A DNA stretch of 64,000 nucleotides, taken from Saccharothrix sp. NRRL B-16348 (lineage in GTDB: Bacteria; Actinomycetota; Actinomycetes; Mycobacteriales; Pseudonocardiaceae). The stretch is taken from positions 62,001 through 126,000 of the forward strand of contig NZ_LGED01000206.1 of the NCBI RefSeq assembly GCF_001280085.1, read 5' to 3'. Below, in pieces: positions 25,022-34,085 of the stretch. Positions within the stretch are counted from its first letter, which is position 1; each line of letters opens with the position of its first letter. Below the pieces are notes generated by a model that searched no databases, had not been told where the DNA came from, and was given only the letters and a program-made list of their open reading frames with translations. The translations under genes were made by a program, and so were the position numbers.

Positions 25022-25522
25022 TTAATCGCCTGGGTAGAGCGCCAGGTAGATCGCCACGCGTTCCCCGTCGGGGTGGGCCGGCTCTGTTGCCAGCTCATCC
25101 AACAACGTCTGGAGGCGCCGTTTTAGTTCCGCGCGGTCGACCCTGGCCACCAGCCGGAACTGGTTCATCGCGGCCGGACCGACCTCCGCTACCTCGCTCA
25201 GGAAGGCCTGGAACACGGCCTCGCTGGTCTCCTCGGGGTACGGGCTGCTGCCCTTGTGCAGCCGCCAGGACAGCCCCGTGGACCGGTACGGGATCTCCCG
25301 CGCGCCCCGGTTGCCGGTGCGCTCCTCCTGGGCCTCCAGGAAGCCCGTGGCGACGAGTTTGCGCACGTGGTGGAGGGTGGTGGCGGGGTCCTTGCCGAGC
25401 CGTTCGGCGATCTCCTTGTTGGTCAACGCGCGGTCGTACGTGAGGCGGATGATGCGCAGCCGCACGGCCGAGGCCAGGGCGGCGGCCTCGGCGTCGGTCG
25501 CCGGACGTCGTTCCACCGGCAC
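25022..25522 (-). CDS. ArsR-like winged-helix regulator
   Basis: A 166-residue DNA-binding protein. The HTH spans about residues 33-55 (LTNKEIAERLGKDPATTLHHV), followed by the wing (LVATGFLEAQEERTGNRGAREIPYR). The C-terminal half (EAVFQAFLSEVAEVGPAAMNQF, ELKRRLQTLLDELA) is the dimerisation/effector part seen in this MFS-associated subfamily. It is divergent from two MFS genes, and an eight-base inverted repeat lies in the shared 62-base promoter, so it probably represses the exporters. Confidence 0.85.
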   Translation of the reverse strand: MPVERRPATDAEAAALASAVRLRIIRLTYDRALTNKEIAERLGKDPATTLHHVRKLVATGFLEAQEERTGNRGAREIPYRSTGLSWRLHKGSSPYPEETSEAVFQAFLSEVAEVGPAAMNQFRLVARVDRAELKRRLQTLLDELATEPAHPDGERVAIYLALYPGD

Positions 25523-25542
25523 AGCTTAGACCTCGCGGAACA

Positions 25543-25566
25543 AGTGATTGACAGTTTCCAATCACT
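25543..25566. promoter_or_regulatory. Operator candidate between the regulator and the twin MFS genes
   Basis: AGTGATTG and CAATCACT are perfect inverted copies eight bases apart. A TTGACA -35-like hexamer overlaps the left arm (25549-25554). It is 19 bases from the MFS start, so binding here would block transcription of the exporters and probably of the regulator itself. Confidence 0.7.
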
Positions 25567-25584
25567 CCCGCGACACTTCCGAGC

Positions 25585-26802
25585 GTGTCCCTCTGGTCTC
25601 ATCGCGACTTCCGCCTGCTGTGGGCAGGCGACACCATCAGCCAGTTCGGCTCCGCGATCGGCCGCACGGTGTTGCCGCTGCTCGCCGTGGGCGCGCTGGC
25701 CGCGACGCCGTTCGAGATGGGCGTGCTGTCGGCCGCGAGCACGGCCGCGTTCCTGCTGATCGGGCTGCCCGCCGGGGTGTGGGTGGACCGGCTGCGCCGC
25801 CGTCCGGTGATGCTCGTGGCCGACTTCACGCGGGTCGCCCTGCTGCTGTCGGTCCCGCTGGCCTGGTGGCTGGACGTGCTCACGCTGCCGCACCTGGTCG
25901 TGGTCGCGCTGCTGGTCGGCGCGGCCACCGTCATGTTCGACATCGCCTACCAGTCGTACCTGCCCGCGCTGGTCGGCCGTGAGCAGCTGGTCGAGGGCAA
26001 CTCGAAGCTGGAGGCCAGCCGGGCGGTGGCCGAGGTGTCGGGGCCCGCCGTGGCCGGTGGCGTCGCCCAGGCGGTCGGCGTGGCCGTGGGCGTGCTCGGC
26101 ACCGCGGTCGGCTACCTGGCCTCGGCGTTGTTCCTGCTGCGCATCCGCACGGAGGAGCCGCCGCCCAGGAAGCCGGACAAGCCCGGTCTGGCGCACGAGA
26201 TCGCCGAGGGCCTGCGGTTCGTCTTCGGCAACCGGTCGCTGCGCGCGATCGTCGGCTGCACGGGCACCGCGAACTTCTTCGGCGGCATGGCCGCGGCCGT
26301 GCTGGTGCTGTTCATGGTGCGCGGGCTCGGCCTGTCGGACGGCGTGGTCGGCCTGGTCCTCAGCGCGGCGGGCGTCGGCGGCGTGCTGGGCGCGCTGACC
26401 GTGAACCGGTGGAACACCCGCTTCGGCCAGACCACGGTGATCTGGCTGTCCGGCCTGGTCACGTGGCCGTTGGGGCTCCTCGTCCCGCTGGGCGCGGCGG
26501 ACTGGCGGATGGGGTTCCTGATCGTCGGCGAGGCCGCCATCGCGTACGGGGCGACGGTCTACAACATCGCCCAGGTCAGCTACCGGCAGTCCATCTGCCC
26601 GGACCACCTGCTCGGCCGGATGAACGCCAGCATCCGGTTCGTGGTGTGGGGCTCCATGCCGATCGGCGGCCTGCTCGGTGGTGTGCTCGGTGGCGGCATC
26701 GGCGTCACGGCCACGCTGTGGGTGGCCATGACAGGTCAGGCGCTGTCGGTGCTGTGGGTGGTGTTGTCGCCGCTGAGGAGCCGCGATGCCGTTACCGCGT
26801 GA
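25585..26802 (+). CDS. MFS exporter (MFS_3/EntS-like), first of a tandem pair
   Basis: A 405-residue twelve-helix transporter. It opens with DFRLLWAGDTISQFGSAIGRTVLPL, the typical start of the MFS_3 (enterobactin/macrolide exporter-like) group. It also has GLPAGVWVDRLRRRPVM, the DRxxRR loop 2-3 motif, and YNIAQVSYRQSICPDHLLGRMNASIRF in the C-terminal half, specific to this group. The substrate is unknown. It overlaps the next, paralogous MFS gene by 17 bases, so both are translated from one message. Confidence 0.9.
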   Translation: MSLWSHRDFRLLWAGDTISQFGSAIGRTVLPLLAVGALAATPFEMGVLSAASTAAFLLIGLPAGVWVDRLRRRPVMLVADFTRVALLLSVPLAWWLDVLTLPHLVVVALLVGAATVMFDIAYQSYLPALVGREQLVEGNSKLEASRAVAEVSGPAVAGGVAQAVGVAVGVLGTAVGYLASALFLLRIRTEEPPPRKPDKPGLAHEIAEGLRFVFGNRSLRAIVGCTGTANFFGGMAAAVLVLFMVRGLGLSDGVVGLVLSAAGVGGVLGALTVNRWNTRFGQTTVIWLSGLVTWPLGLLVPLGAADWRMGFLIVGEAAIAYGATVYNIAQVSYRQSICPDHLLGRMNASIRFVVWGSMPIGGLLGGVLGGGIGVTATLWVAMTGQALSVLWVVLSPLRSRDAVTA

Positions 26803-28015
26803 CTTCCGGCTGTTCTGGGGCAGCGACGCGGCCAACCAGTTCGGCACGGCGGTCTACACGTTCGTGCTGCCGGTGGTGGCGATCGAGGCGTTGGGCGCGT
26901 CGGCGTTCCAGGTGGGCCTGCTCACCGCCGCGAGCACGGCCGCGTTCCTGCTCGTCGGCCTGCCCGTCGGCGTCTACGTGGACCGGGCGCGCAAGCGGCC
27001 GGTGCTGGTCCGGAGCACGGTCGGGCGCGCGGTGGTGCTGGCCACGGTGCCGGTCGCGGCGTGGCTGGGCGACCTCACGTACGTCCACCTGCTGCTCGCC
27101 GCGCTCGTCGCCGGTGTGCTGACGGTGTTCTTCGAGGTGGCGTCCCAGGCGTACCTGCCGACGCTGGTCGACCGGGACGGGTTGGCCCCGGCGAACGGCC
27201 GGCTGGTGTCGACGCAGCAGGTGGCGCGGCTGTCCGGCCGACCGTTGAGCGGGCCGCTGGTGCAGCTCCTGGGCAGCGCGAACGCCGTGCTGGCCATCAC
27301 CGCGTCGTTCGTGGCGTCGGCGCTGCTCCTGAGTGGCATGCGGGCGCCTGAACGGGCCGTGGAGCCGCGAGAGCGCGCGCTCTGGGCGGACATGGCCGAA
27401 GGGCTCCGGTTCGTGTTCCGGCACCCGCTGCTGCGGCCGGTGGTGCTGTGCACGACGTCGTTCAACCTGACCAACGCCATGTGGGGCGCGGTCACCGTGC
27501 TGTTCCTGCTGCGCGACCTGGCGCTGTCCACCACGGCCGCCGCGGCGCTGCTGGGGGTCGGCAGCGCGGGCGGCGTGCTCGCCGGCCTGCTCGCCGGCCG
27601 GTTGGCGCGGTTCGGGCAGGTGCGGCTGGTGTGGCTGTCGATGCTGGTCACGCAGCCGACGTGGGTGCTGGTCCCGTTGGCCGAGCCGGGTTGGCGGGTG
27701 GTGCTGTTCGCGGTCGGCACGCTGGTCACGTCCGCGGGCGTGGTGGTCTACAACATCTCCCAGGTCAGCCTGCGGCAGGCGTTGTGCCCGGAGCGGTTGC
27801 AAGGCCGGATGAACGCGAGCGTCCGGTTCCTGTCCTGGGGCGCGATGCCGGTCGGCGGGGTGGCGGGCGGCGCGCTGGCCGAGTGGGTCGGCGTCCGCGC
27901 CACGCTGTGGGTCGCGTCGGCCGGGATGATCCTGTCCGTCCTTTGGGTGGTCTTGTCACCGCTGCGGTCGATGCGCGACGTGCCGGTGATCACTAGCGTC
28001 GATCGACATGGTTGA
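26786..28015 (+). CDS. MFS exporter (MFS_3/EntS-like), second of a tandem pair
   Basis: A 409-residue paralogue of the preceding gene: DFRLFWGSDAANQFGTAVYTFVLPV, GLPVGVYVDRARKRPVLV and YNISQVSLRQALCPERLQGRMNASVRFL align throughout, so the pair arose by duplication and has since diverged. The ATG lies inside the end of the first gene. Its own stop overlaps the start of the SMP-30 gene by eight bases. A heterodimeric role or split substrate range is possible but not shown. Confidence 0.9.
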   Translation: MPLPRDFRLFWGSDAANQFGTAVYTFVLPVVAIEALGASAFQVGLLTAASTAAFLLVGLPVGVYVDRARKRPVLVRSTVGRAVVLATVPVAAWLGDLTYVHLLLAALVAGVLTVFFEVASQAYLPTLVDRDGLAPANGRLVSTQQVARLSGRPLSGPLVQLLGSANAVLAITASFVASALLLSGMRAPERAVEPRERALWADMAEGLRFVFRHPLLRPVVLCTTSFNLTNAMWGAVTVLFLLRDLALSTTAAAALLGVGSAGGVLAGLLAGRLARFGQVRLVWLSMLVTQPTWVLVPLAEPGWRVVLFAVGTLVTSAGVVVYNISQVSLRQALCPERLQGRMNASVRFLSWGAMPVGGVAGGALAEWVGVRATLWVASAGMILSVLWVVLSPLRSMRDVPVITSVDRHG

Positions 28016-28865
28016 CACCACCGTGCTGCGCGAAGGTCTCCGGTTCGGCGAGGGTCCGCGGCAGGGGCCCGACGGCAGGCTGCACTACTCGGACTTCTAC
28101 GACCACGAGGTCCGCGCCCTCGACCTGGCCTCGGGCGAGGAGGAGGTCGTCTGCGAGGTGCCGGAGCAGCCGTCGGGGCTCGGCTGGCTGCCGGACGGGC
28201 GGCTGCTCGTGGTGTCGATGCGGGACCGCAAGGTGCTGCGGCTGGAGCCGGACGGCCTGGTCGAGCACGCCGACCTCGCCGGCATCGCCACCTTCCACGC
28301 CAACGACATGCTGGTCGACGCGCACGGCCGCGCGTACGTCGGCAACTTCGGCTTCGACCTGCACGCCGCCCTCGCGTCGGGTGGCGAGGTGCCGATGCTG
28401 GAGCCGGGCTGGGTCGCGCCCGGCACGCCGTTGGCGCTGGTCAGGCCCGACGGCACGGTCAGCGTGGCGGCCGAGGACCTGAAGTTCCCGAACGGAACCG
28501 GGTTGCTGCCCGACGGCAGGCTGGTCATCGCCGAGACGCTGGCGTTCGGCCTGACGTCGTTCGCCGTGGCCGACGACGGCTCGCTGTCCGACCGGCAGGT
28601 CTTCGCGTCGCTGCGCGAGCACTTCATCGCCCCGGACGGCATCGCGGTGGACGCCGACGGCGGCGTGTGGGTCGCGCCCGCGCTCCAGCCGTTCGCGTTC
28701 CGGGTCGAGGAGGGCGGCGAGATCACCCGGAAGGTGGAGACCAGCCAGGTCTGCTTCGCCGTCGCGATCGTCGAGGACAAGCTGGTCTGCTGCACGGCGC
28801 CCAGCTCGCAGCCCGAGGTGGTGGCCGAGGCGAGGCTGGGCAAGCTGGAGGTGTTCGCGCTCTAG
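28008..28865 (+). CDS. SMP-30/gluconolactonase-family protein
   Basis: A 285-residue six-bladed propeller of the SMP-30/LRE family, metal-dependent lactonases or esterases. It shows FGEGPRQGPDGRLHYSDFY (family start with the metal-binding Glu), HANDMLVDAHGRAYVGNFGFD (Asn ligand) and FPNGTGLLPDGRLVIAETLA with the second Asn. FIAPDGIAVDADGGVWVA supplies the catalytic Asp. The substrate is unknown. It is coupled to the MFS pair by an eight-base overlap, so the exporters may handle its substrate or product. Confidence 0.88.
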   Translation: MVDTTVLREGLRFGEGPRQGPDGRLHYSDFYDHEVRALDLASGEEEVVCEVPEQPSGLGWLPDGRLLVVSMRDRKVLRLEPDGLVEHADLAGIATFHANDMLVDAHGRAYVGNFGFDLHAALASGGEVPMLEPGWVAPGTPLALVRPDGTVSVAAEDLKFPNGTGLLPDGRLVIAETLAFGLTSFAVADDGSLSDRQVFASLREHFIAPDGIAVDADGGVWVAPALQPFAFRVEEGGEITRKVETSQVCFAVAIVEDKLVCCTAPSSQPEVVAEARLGKLEVFAL

Positions 28866-29668
28866 AGCGCGTCCCACCAGGCCTGGTCGAGCTCCCCGCG
28901 GGCGAGCAGCACGGCCGGGCCGGTGAGCGTCGAGGTCTCCTCCTCGATCACCACCGACACCTGTCCACCCAGGACGTCCACAGTGGCCTTGCCGGTGCGC
29001 CGGCCTGCCCCGTACAGCCACGACGCCACCGAGGCCACCGTGCCCGTGCCGCACGACCGGGTCTCGCCCACGCCGCGCTCGTGCACGCGCATCTTCAGCG
29101 CGCCGTCGTCCAGCACGTTGACGAACTCGACGTTTACGCCGTGCGGGAACTGCACCGGGTCGTGGCCGGGCGGCAGCTCCAGGTCGAGCTCCGCCACCGG
29201 CACCTCGGTCACGCACGCCAGGTGCGGGTTGCCGACGTCCACCGCGACACCGCCGAACGCGCTGCCGCCGACCGTGGCCGTGCCCGTGCCGGTGATCAGC
29301 ACGCGCCCCATGTCCGCGGTCACCGTGCCGTCGTCGTGCACGACGACGTGCCGCTCACCGGCACGCGTGCCGATGGTGAACTCGCCCGCCGGCGCCAGCT
29401 CGGCCTCGACCAGGTACTTCGAGAACACGCGCACCCCGTTGCCGCACATCTCGGCGATCGAGCCGTCGGCGTTGCGGTAGTCCATGAACCACGGGCCGAA
29501 GTCGGGCCGCACGACCCGCAGCACGCCGTCCGCGCCCAAGCCGCGCCGCCGGTCGCACAACGCGCGCACGCGCGACTCGGTCAGGTCGAGCAGGCCGTCC
29601 GGATCGGGCAGCACGACGAAGTCGTTCTCGGTGCCGTGGCCCTTCAGAAACTCGACTCCCACGGGCAC
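28862..29668 (-). CDS. dapF: Diaminopimelate epimerase
   Basis: The enzyme interconverts LL- and meso-diaminopimelate for lysine and peptidoglycan synthesis. The 268-residue protein carries the two catalytic cysteines in AEMCGNGVRVF and TRSCGTGTVA, plus GHGTENDFVVLPDPDG at the N-terminus. The start is GTG at 29668. It converges on the SMP-30 gene with a four-base overlap of the stop codons. It follows miaA by four bases, giving the order LigB-like, miaA, dapF known from mycobacteria. Confidence 0.97.
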   Translation of the reverse strand: MPVGVEFLKGHGTENDFVVLPDPDGLLDLTESRVRALCDRRRGLGADGVLRVVRPDFGPWFMDYRNADGSIAEMCGNGVRVFSKYLVEAELAPAGEFTIGTRAGERHVVVHDDGTVTADMGRVLITGTGTATVGGSAFGGVAVDVGNPHLACVTEVPVAELDLELPPGHDPVQFPHGVNVEFVNVLDDGALKMRVHERGVGETRSCGTGTVASVASWLYGAGRRTGKATVDVLGGQVSVVIEEETSTLTGPAVLLARGELDQAWWDAL

Positions 29669-29672
29669 CAGG

Positions 29673-30575
29673 CTACGGTGCGACCAGTTTGAGCACGTCG
29701 TCGGCCAGCCCCGGCTCGCCCGCGTCGAACCACGTCACCCGCCGGTCGCGGCGGAACCAGGACCGCTGCTTGCGGACGAACCGCCGGGTGGCCTGCGCGG
29801 TCGTGGCCGCGGCCTCCTCGATCGTGCACTCGCCGTCGAACGCGGCCAGCACCTGCTGGTAGCCCAGCGCGCGGGACGCCGTGCGGCCGTCGCGCAGGCC
29901 GCGGGCCTCCAGCGCGCGCACCTCGTCCACCAGCCCGGCCTCGAACATCCGCGCCACCCGCGCGTCGACCCGCTCGTCCAGTTCGGACACGTCGCGGTCC
30001 AGCCCGACGACCACCGTGCCGTAGCGGGCCGGGCCGGGCTTGGGCAGCGTGGCCGAGAACGGCTGACCGGTCAGCTCGATGACCTCCAGCGCGCGCACCA
30101 CCCGGCGGCCGTTGCTCGGCAGGATCGCCAGCGCCGCGGCCGGGTCCAGCTGCGCCAGCCTGCCGTGCAGCGTCTCCGCGCCGAACACGGCCAGCTCCTG
30201 CTCCAGCTGGGTGCGGATCTTCTCGTCCGTGCCGGGGAACACGAGGTCGTCCAGCACGGCCTGCACGTAGAGGCCGGAGCCGCCGACCAGCACCGGCGTG
30301 CGGCCGTCGGCCAGCAGCCGTTCCACCACGGCCCGCGCTTCGCGCTGGTAGGCGGCGACGGACGCGGTCTCGGTCACGTCCAGCACGTCGAGGAGGTGGT
30401 GCGGCACGCCCTGCCGCTCGGCCTCGGTGATCTTGGCCGTGCCGATGTCCATGCCCCGGTAGAGCTGCATCGCGTCGGCGTTGACCACCTCGCCGCCCAG
30501 TTCGACGGCCAGCCGCACGGCCAGGTCCGACTTGCCGGTGGCGGTGGGTCCGACGACGGCGATGGGGGTGTTCAC
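29673..30575 (-). CDS. miaA: tRNA dimethylallyltransferase MiaA
   Basis: MiaA transfers a dimethylallyl group to A37 of tRNAs reading UNN codons, the substrate later methylthiolated by MiaB. The 300-residue protein has a P-loop GPTATGKSDLA, then NADAMQLYRGMDIGTAKIT and VGGSGLYVQAVLD. The C-terminal TRRFVRKQRSWFRRD matches the family. The start is GTG four bases past the stop of the LigB-like gene upstream. miaB lies about 4 kb away on the same strand. Confidence 0.97.
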   Translation of the reverse strand: MNTPIAVVGPTATGKSDLAVRLAVELGGEVVNADAMQLYRGMDIGTAKITEAERQGVPHHLLDVLDVTETASVAAYQREARAVVERLLADGRTPVLVGGSGLYVQAVLDDLVFPGTDEKIRTQLEQELAVFGAETLHGRLAQLDPAAALAILPSNGRRVVRALEVIELTGQPFSATLPKPGPARYGTVVVGLDRDVSELDERVDARVARMFEAGLVDEVRALEARGLRDGRTASRALGYQQVLAAFDGECTIEEAAATTAQATRRFVRKQRSWFRRDRRVTWFDAGEPGLADDVLKLVAP

Positions 30576-30579
30576 GCGC

Positions 30580-31263
30580 TCAAGCCTCCCAGACCGCCAC
30601 GTGGTACCCGACGCCGAAGGGCGCCAGGAACGCCGACCGGGCGCACCGCCACGCACCCGGCACGCCCGCGGCCACCTGCCACGCGGCCCGCCCGTTCGCG
30701 CCCAACTCGGCCGCCAACGCCGGGTCGAGCGCGCGCAACGCGGCCGTGTCCGCCGTGGCCAGCGCCTTGCGCACGTCTTCGTCGAACGGCTCGGCCCGCT
30801 CGTCCGCCCGTCCGACGGCCAGCTCGCCGCGCCGGTGCGAGCCGTCGCCGAGCACCAGCAGCGCGCGTGAGCCGGCCAGCCGCTCGCCCAGCGCGACGCA
30901 CTCGGCGGTGGCCAGGCCCGGCGGCACCAGGTGCACGCGCACGGACCGCGCGCCGGCGCGTTCCCGAAGCCACGCCGCGACCAGCGCCGGCAGCGGCAGG
31001 TCCTCCACCACCGGGGACGCGTCGTCCGACAGCGACACCCGCACGTCCACCCCGAAGCCGCGGAACGTGCCCGTGACGCCCTCGACCACCCGCGGGCCGG
31101 ACGGGTCGACGCCCACGGCCACCCAGTCGGGAGCGTGCGCGGCCAGGTCCCGTGCCGCGGCCAGGCACGCCGAGCGCACCGGTTCGGTGTCCGGCGCGGC
31201 GCCGGCGACCAGTTCGGGCACCAGCAGCGGAGGGTGCGGCACGACCACCAGGCGCGAGATCAT
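30580..31263 (-). CDS. LigB-like extradiol-dioxygenase-fold protein (Rv2728c-type)
   Basis: A 227-residue protein with the fold of class III extradiol dioxygenase catalytic subunits: SRLVVVPHPPLLVPELV at the N-terminus, VVEDLPLPALVAAWL in the middle and LLVLGDGSHRRG. The paired histidine ligands of true ring-cleaving enzymes are only partly evident, so activity is doubtful. The position directly before miaA matches Rv2728c of M. tuberculosis. Probable operon with miaA and dapF. Confidence 0.7.
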   Translation of the reverse strand: MISRLVVVPHPPLLVPELVAGAAPDTEPVRSACLAAARDLAAHAPDWVAVGVDPSGPRVVEGVTGTFRGFGVDVRVSLSDDASPVVEDLPLPALVAAWLRERAGARSVRVHLVPPGLATAECVALGERLAGSRALLVLGDGSHRRGELAVGRADERAEPFDEDVRKALATADTAALRALDPALAAELGANGRAAWQVAAGVPGAWRCARSAFLAPFGVGYHVAVWEA

Positions 31264-31448
31264 GGCAGTCCACGCTACTCATCGGCCACCACCGGTACCG
31301 ATGCGAGCCTTGACCTGTTTGAATGCGCGCGAGGTACTGGGCACTCTTAGGGAGCGTCGCGGTACTCGGGTGCTGGGCCCCGTCGTAGGCGGGGCGCCCG
31401 TGGTCGGCACGGGCACCACGAAGTGGGCAGGCGAGGAGGAAGCCGGCG

Positions 31449-32783
31449 ATGACGGAGCACGAGACGACACCGGGAACCACTGGCGACAGTGGTGCGGGGG
31501 CGGTGGTCGAGGAGACCAGGGTGGAAGCGACGCCGGTCACGGCGGCACCGCCGGTCCCCGTGGCGTCGGACCACCCTGACCGCTGGGGGCGCGTGGACGC
31601 GGACGGCACCGTCTACGTCAAGACGGCCGACGGCGAGCGGGTCGTCGGTTCCTGGCAGGCGGGCGAGCCCGCCGAGGGCCTGGCGCACTTCGCGCGCCGG
31701 TTCGACGACATCCGCACCGAGGTCGAGCTGCTGGTGACGCGGCTGTCCTCCGGCGCGGGCGACCCCAAGCACGCGCTGACCAGCGCGAAGCACGTCCAGG
31801 AGAGCCTGGCCGACGCGGCGGTGGTCGGTGACCTCGCCGCCCTGGCCGCGCGCGTCGAGTACGTGCTGGTGCTGGCCGAGCAGGGTCTGGAGGCCGCGAA
31901 GGCGGCCAAGGACGAGGCGCGGGCCGCGGCGGGCGCGCGCAAGCAGGAGCTGGTCGAGGAGGCCGAGGTCCTGGCCAACGAGTCCACGCAGTGGAAGGCG
32001 GCCGGCGACCGGCTGCGCCAGATCCTGGACGAGTGGAAGACCATCCGGGGCGTCGACCGCAAGACCGACGAGCAGCTGTGGCGGCGGTTCTCCAAGGCGC
32101 GTGACGCGTTCAACCGCCGGCGCGGGTCGCACTTCGCCGACCTGGACCGGCAGCGCGGTGTCGCGAAGAACCGCAAGCAGGAGCTGGTCGAGGAGGCCGA
32201 GAAGCTCATCGAGTCCGACGACTGGGGCCCCACGGCCGGTCGGTACAAGGAGCTGATGGTCGAGTGGAAGGCCGCCGGGCGTGCGCCCAAGGAGGCCGAC
32301 GACGCGTTGTGGCAGCGGTTCCGGGCCGCGCAGGACGCGTTCTTCGCCAAGCGCTCCGAGGCGTTCAGCGAGCGTGACGCCGAGTTCGCGGCCAACGCGA
32401 AGCTGAAGGAGGAGCTGCTCGCCGAGGCCGAGCGGATCGACCCGTCGCTCGACCTGGAGGCAGCGCGGCAGCAGCTGTACAAGATCCAGGAGCGGTGGGA
32501 CGCGATCGGCAAGGTGCCGCGCGAGCGGGTCCGCGAGCTGGAGGGCAAGCTCCGCGCGATCGAGGAGCGGGTCCGCGGCGCGGTCGACGCCCAGTGGCGC
32601 AAGTCCGACCCGGAGGCCGAGGCCCGCGTCGCGCAGTTCCGCGAGCGCGTCGAGCAGTTCGAGGCCCAGGCCGCCAAGGCGCGCACGGCGGGCGACAAGC
32701 GCCGTGCCGAGCAGGCCGAGGCTCAGGCCCAGCAGTGGCGCGAGTGGCTGGCCGCCGCCGAGCAGGCGGTCGCGAGCCGCTAG
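31449..32783 (+). CDS. DUF349 coiled-coil protein (Rv2731-type)
   Basis: A 444-residue highly charged protein. After a low-complexity N-terminus and a small beta segment (RWGRVDADGTVYVKTADGERVVGSW), it is almost entirely helical. DUF349 repeats are visible at ANESTQWKAAGDRLRQILDEWKTIRG, SDDWGPTAGRYKELMVEWKAAGR and AARQQLYKIQERWDAIGKVPRE. The last 80 residues form a coiled coil rich in Ala, Glu and Arg. Function is unknown. It is divergent from the LigB-like/miaA operon across 185 bases, as Rv2731 is in mycobacteria. Confidence 0.88.
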   Translation: MTEHETTPGTTGDSGAGAVVEETRVEATPVTAAPPVPVASDHPDRWGRVDADGTVYVKTADGERVVGSWQAGEPAEGLAHFARRFDDIRTEVELLVTRLSSGAGDPKHALTSAKHVQESLADAAVVGDLAALAARVEYVLVLAEQGLEAAKAAKDEARAAAGARKQELVEEAEVLANESTQWKAAGDRLRQILDEWKTIRGVDRKTDEQLWRRFSKARDAFNRRRGSHFADLDRQRGVAKNRKQELVEEAEKLIESDDWGPTAGRYKELMVEWKAAGRAPKEADDALWQRFRAAQDAFFAKRSEAFSERDAEFAANAKLKEELLAEAERIDPSLDLEAARQQLYKIQERWDAIGKVPRERVRELEGKLRAIEERVRGAVDAQWRKSDPEAEARVAQFRERVEQFEAQAAKARTAGDKRRAEQAEAQAQQWREWLAAAEQAVASR

Positions 32784-32792
32784 GTCGCGTCG

Positions 32793-32845
32793 ACGGGCCC
32801 CTGCGCCGCTCCCCGGTTCGCGATGGGAGTGGTGCCGGGGCCCGT
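32793..32845 (+). terminator. Long-loop hairpin after the DUF349 gene
   Basis: ACGGGCCCC and GGGGCCCGT pair perfectly across a 35-base loop that has its own small CTCCC/GGGAG stem. It starts ten bases past the stop. No T tract is present. Confidence 0.45.
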
Positions 32846-32953
32846 TCGCGTAGTGCCCGGTTCCATTCCGCAGAAAGCGGGAGGGACGCAGGCGTCGTCC
32901 CGATAGCTTGTGCGGACGACCTGTCGGCGGACGCGGTGAATCGGGCGGGCTGA

Positions 32954-33472
32954 GTGGGAGCGAAATCGACCGGGGACGCGTCTCCGGGCGTGCACAACGA
33001 CATGAGCGGCGAGTTCCACGGCACGACGATCGGGGCCCAGAGCATCGGTCGGATCACCCTCGTCCCGCCGCACAACCGGTTCGCGATGTTCGTCGCGGTG
33101 GCCATCGCGGGCGCCGTGGGGGCGGCGGTGGCGGCGTTCGCGGTGTCGGTCGCCCGCGATGTCGGGGCCGGACCTCAGGTCACCGTGGTCACCATCGGTC
33201 CTGCACCCGGCACGCCCACCTCGCCGTCCCCGGCCGAGACCTCGCCTCCTCCGACCCGGTCCGCGGTGCCGACCACACCGGCGACGTCAGAGATTCCCAA
33301 GGCGGTAGCGCCGCCAGTCGTGACGACCGTCCGCACGACGGCGAACACGGGTGTTCCGCCCACCACCTCGACGACGACCGCTGCTTCGACTGCCATTACG
33401 ACCACCGCGCATCAGTGCACGTCCACGCAGGGCGAGAACGGCGTGGTGTGGCCGCGGAACATGCCGTGCTGA
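32954..33472 (+). CDS. Small single-pass membrane protein with Thr/Pro-rich exterior
   Basis: A 172-residue protein of unknown function. A short N-terminal segment (GTTIGAQSIGRITLVPP) is followed by one membrane helix (FAMFVAVAIAGAVGAAVAAFAV). A long Thr/Ser/Pro-rich stretch is probably extracellular. The C-terminus has two cysteines (QCTSTQGENGVVWPRNMPC) that could form a disulfide. Start is uncertain: GTG at 32954 or ATG at 33002, neither with a clear ribosome site. It looks like a surface stalk protein. Confidence 0.55.
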   Translation: MGAKSTGDASPGVHNDMSGEFHGTTIGAQSIGRITLVPPHNRFAMFVAVAIAGAVGAAVAAFAVSVARDVGAGPQVTVVTIGPAPGTPTSPSPAETSPPPTRSAVPTTPATSEIPKAVAPPVVTTVRTTANTGVPPTTSTTTAASTAITTTAHQCTSTQGENGVVWPRNMPC

Positions 33473-33515
33473 CGGGAATCGCCGACCCGGTGCGTGAACG
33501 GTCCGCGGATTCGCC

Positions 33516-34085
33516 TCACCGTCGCGCGGTAAGAGCGGAAAGGTGTTCGGATTCCCAGCCCGCGGCGAACAGCAGGTCGGGGCCGTCCTCGCCCGGGCGG
33601 TCCAGGTGTTCGGCGCGGGTCAGTCCGGCGTTGACCGCCACCCGCTGCGAGGCGGTGTTGGCGGGCCGGACCCTGGCCACGACCGGGAGCGCGGGCAGGT
33701 GCTCGCGCGCCCACCGCACGACTTCGCGGGCCGCCTCGGAGGCGAAGCCCTGGCCCCAGTCGGCCGGGTCGAAGCGGTAGCACAGGTTCAGCGCGCGCCG
33801 GTCGTCGACGTCGGTGAGCTTCACGCCGCAGAAGCCGAGGGTCCGCTCGGCGTCGTGGCGGCGGACGACCCAGTAGCCGAAGCCGAACCCCCGCCAGTGC
33901 TCCAGCCACCGTTCCAGCAGGTCCGCGGCCTCTTCCGGGGTGCGCAGGGCGTCGGACGGGTTGTGCGCGCAGGCCAGCGGGTCGCGGTGGATCGCGTGCA
34001 CCGCGACCACGTCACCCGCCACCGGCCGACGCAGCGTGAGCCGCTCGGTGCGCAGCTCCGCGTGGTCGAACCCGGCGGGGGTCAC
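33516..34085 (-). CDS. GNAT-family N-acetyltransferase
   Basis: A 189-residue acetyl-CoA-dependent acetyltransferase of the RimJ/RimL type. It starts ELRTERLTLRRPVAGD, then has GYWVVRRHDAERTLGFCGVKL, and the pyrophosphate-binding region reads RFDPADWGQGFASEAAREVV, a QGxA variant of the usual (R/Q)GxGxA. NTASQRVAVNAGLTR is the family C-terminal helix. The substrate is unknown. The GTG start overlaps the stop of the membrane protein upstream by four bases, so they are coupled. Confidence 0.88.
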   Translation of the reverse strand: MTPAGFDHAELRTERLTLRRPVAGDVVAVHAIHRDPLACAHNPSDALRTPEEAADLLERWLEHWRGFGFGYWVVRRHDAERTLGFCGVKLTDVDDRRALNLCYRFDPADWGQGFASEAAREVVRWAREHLPALPVVARVRPANTASQRVAVNAGLTRAEHLDRPGEDGPDLLFAAGWESEHLSALTARR

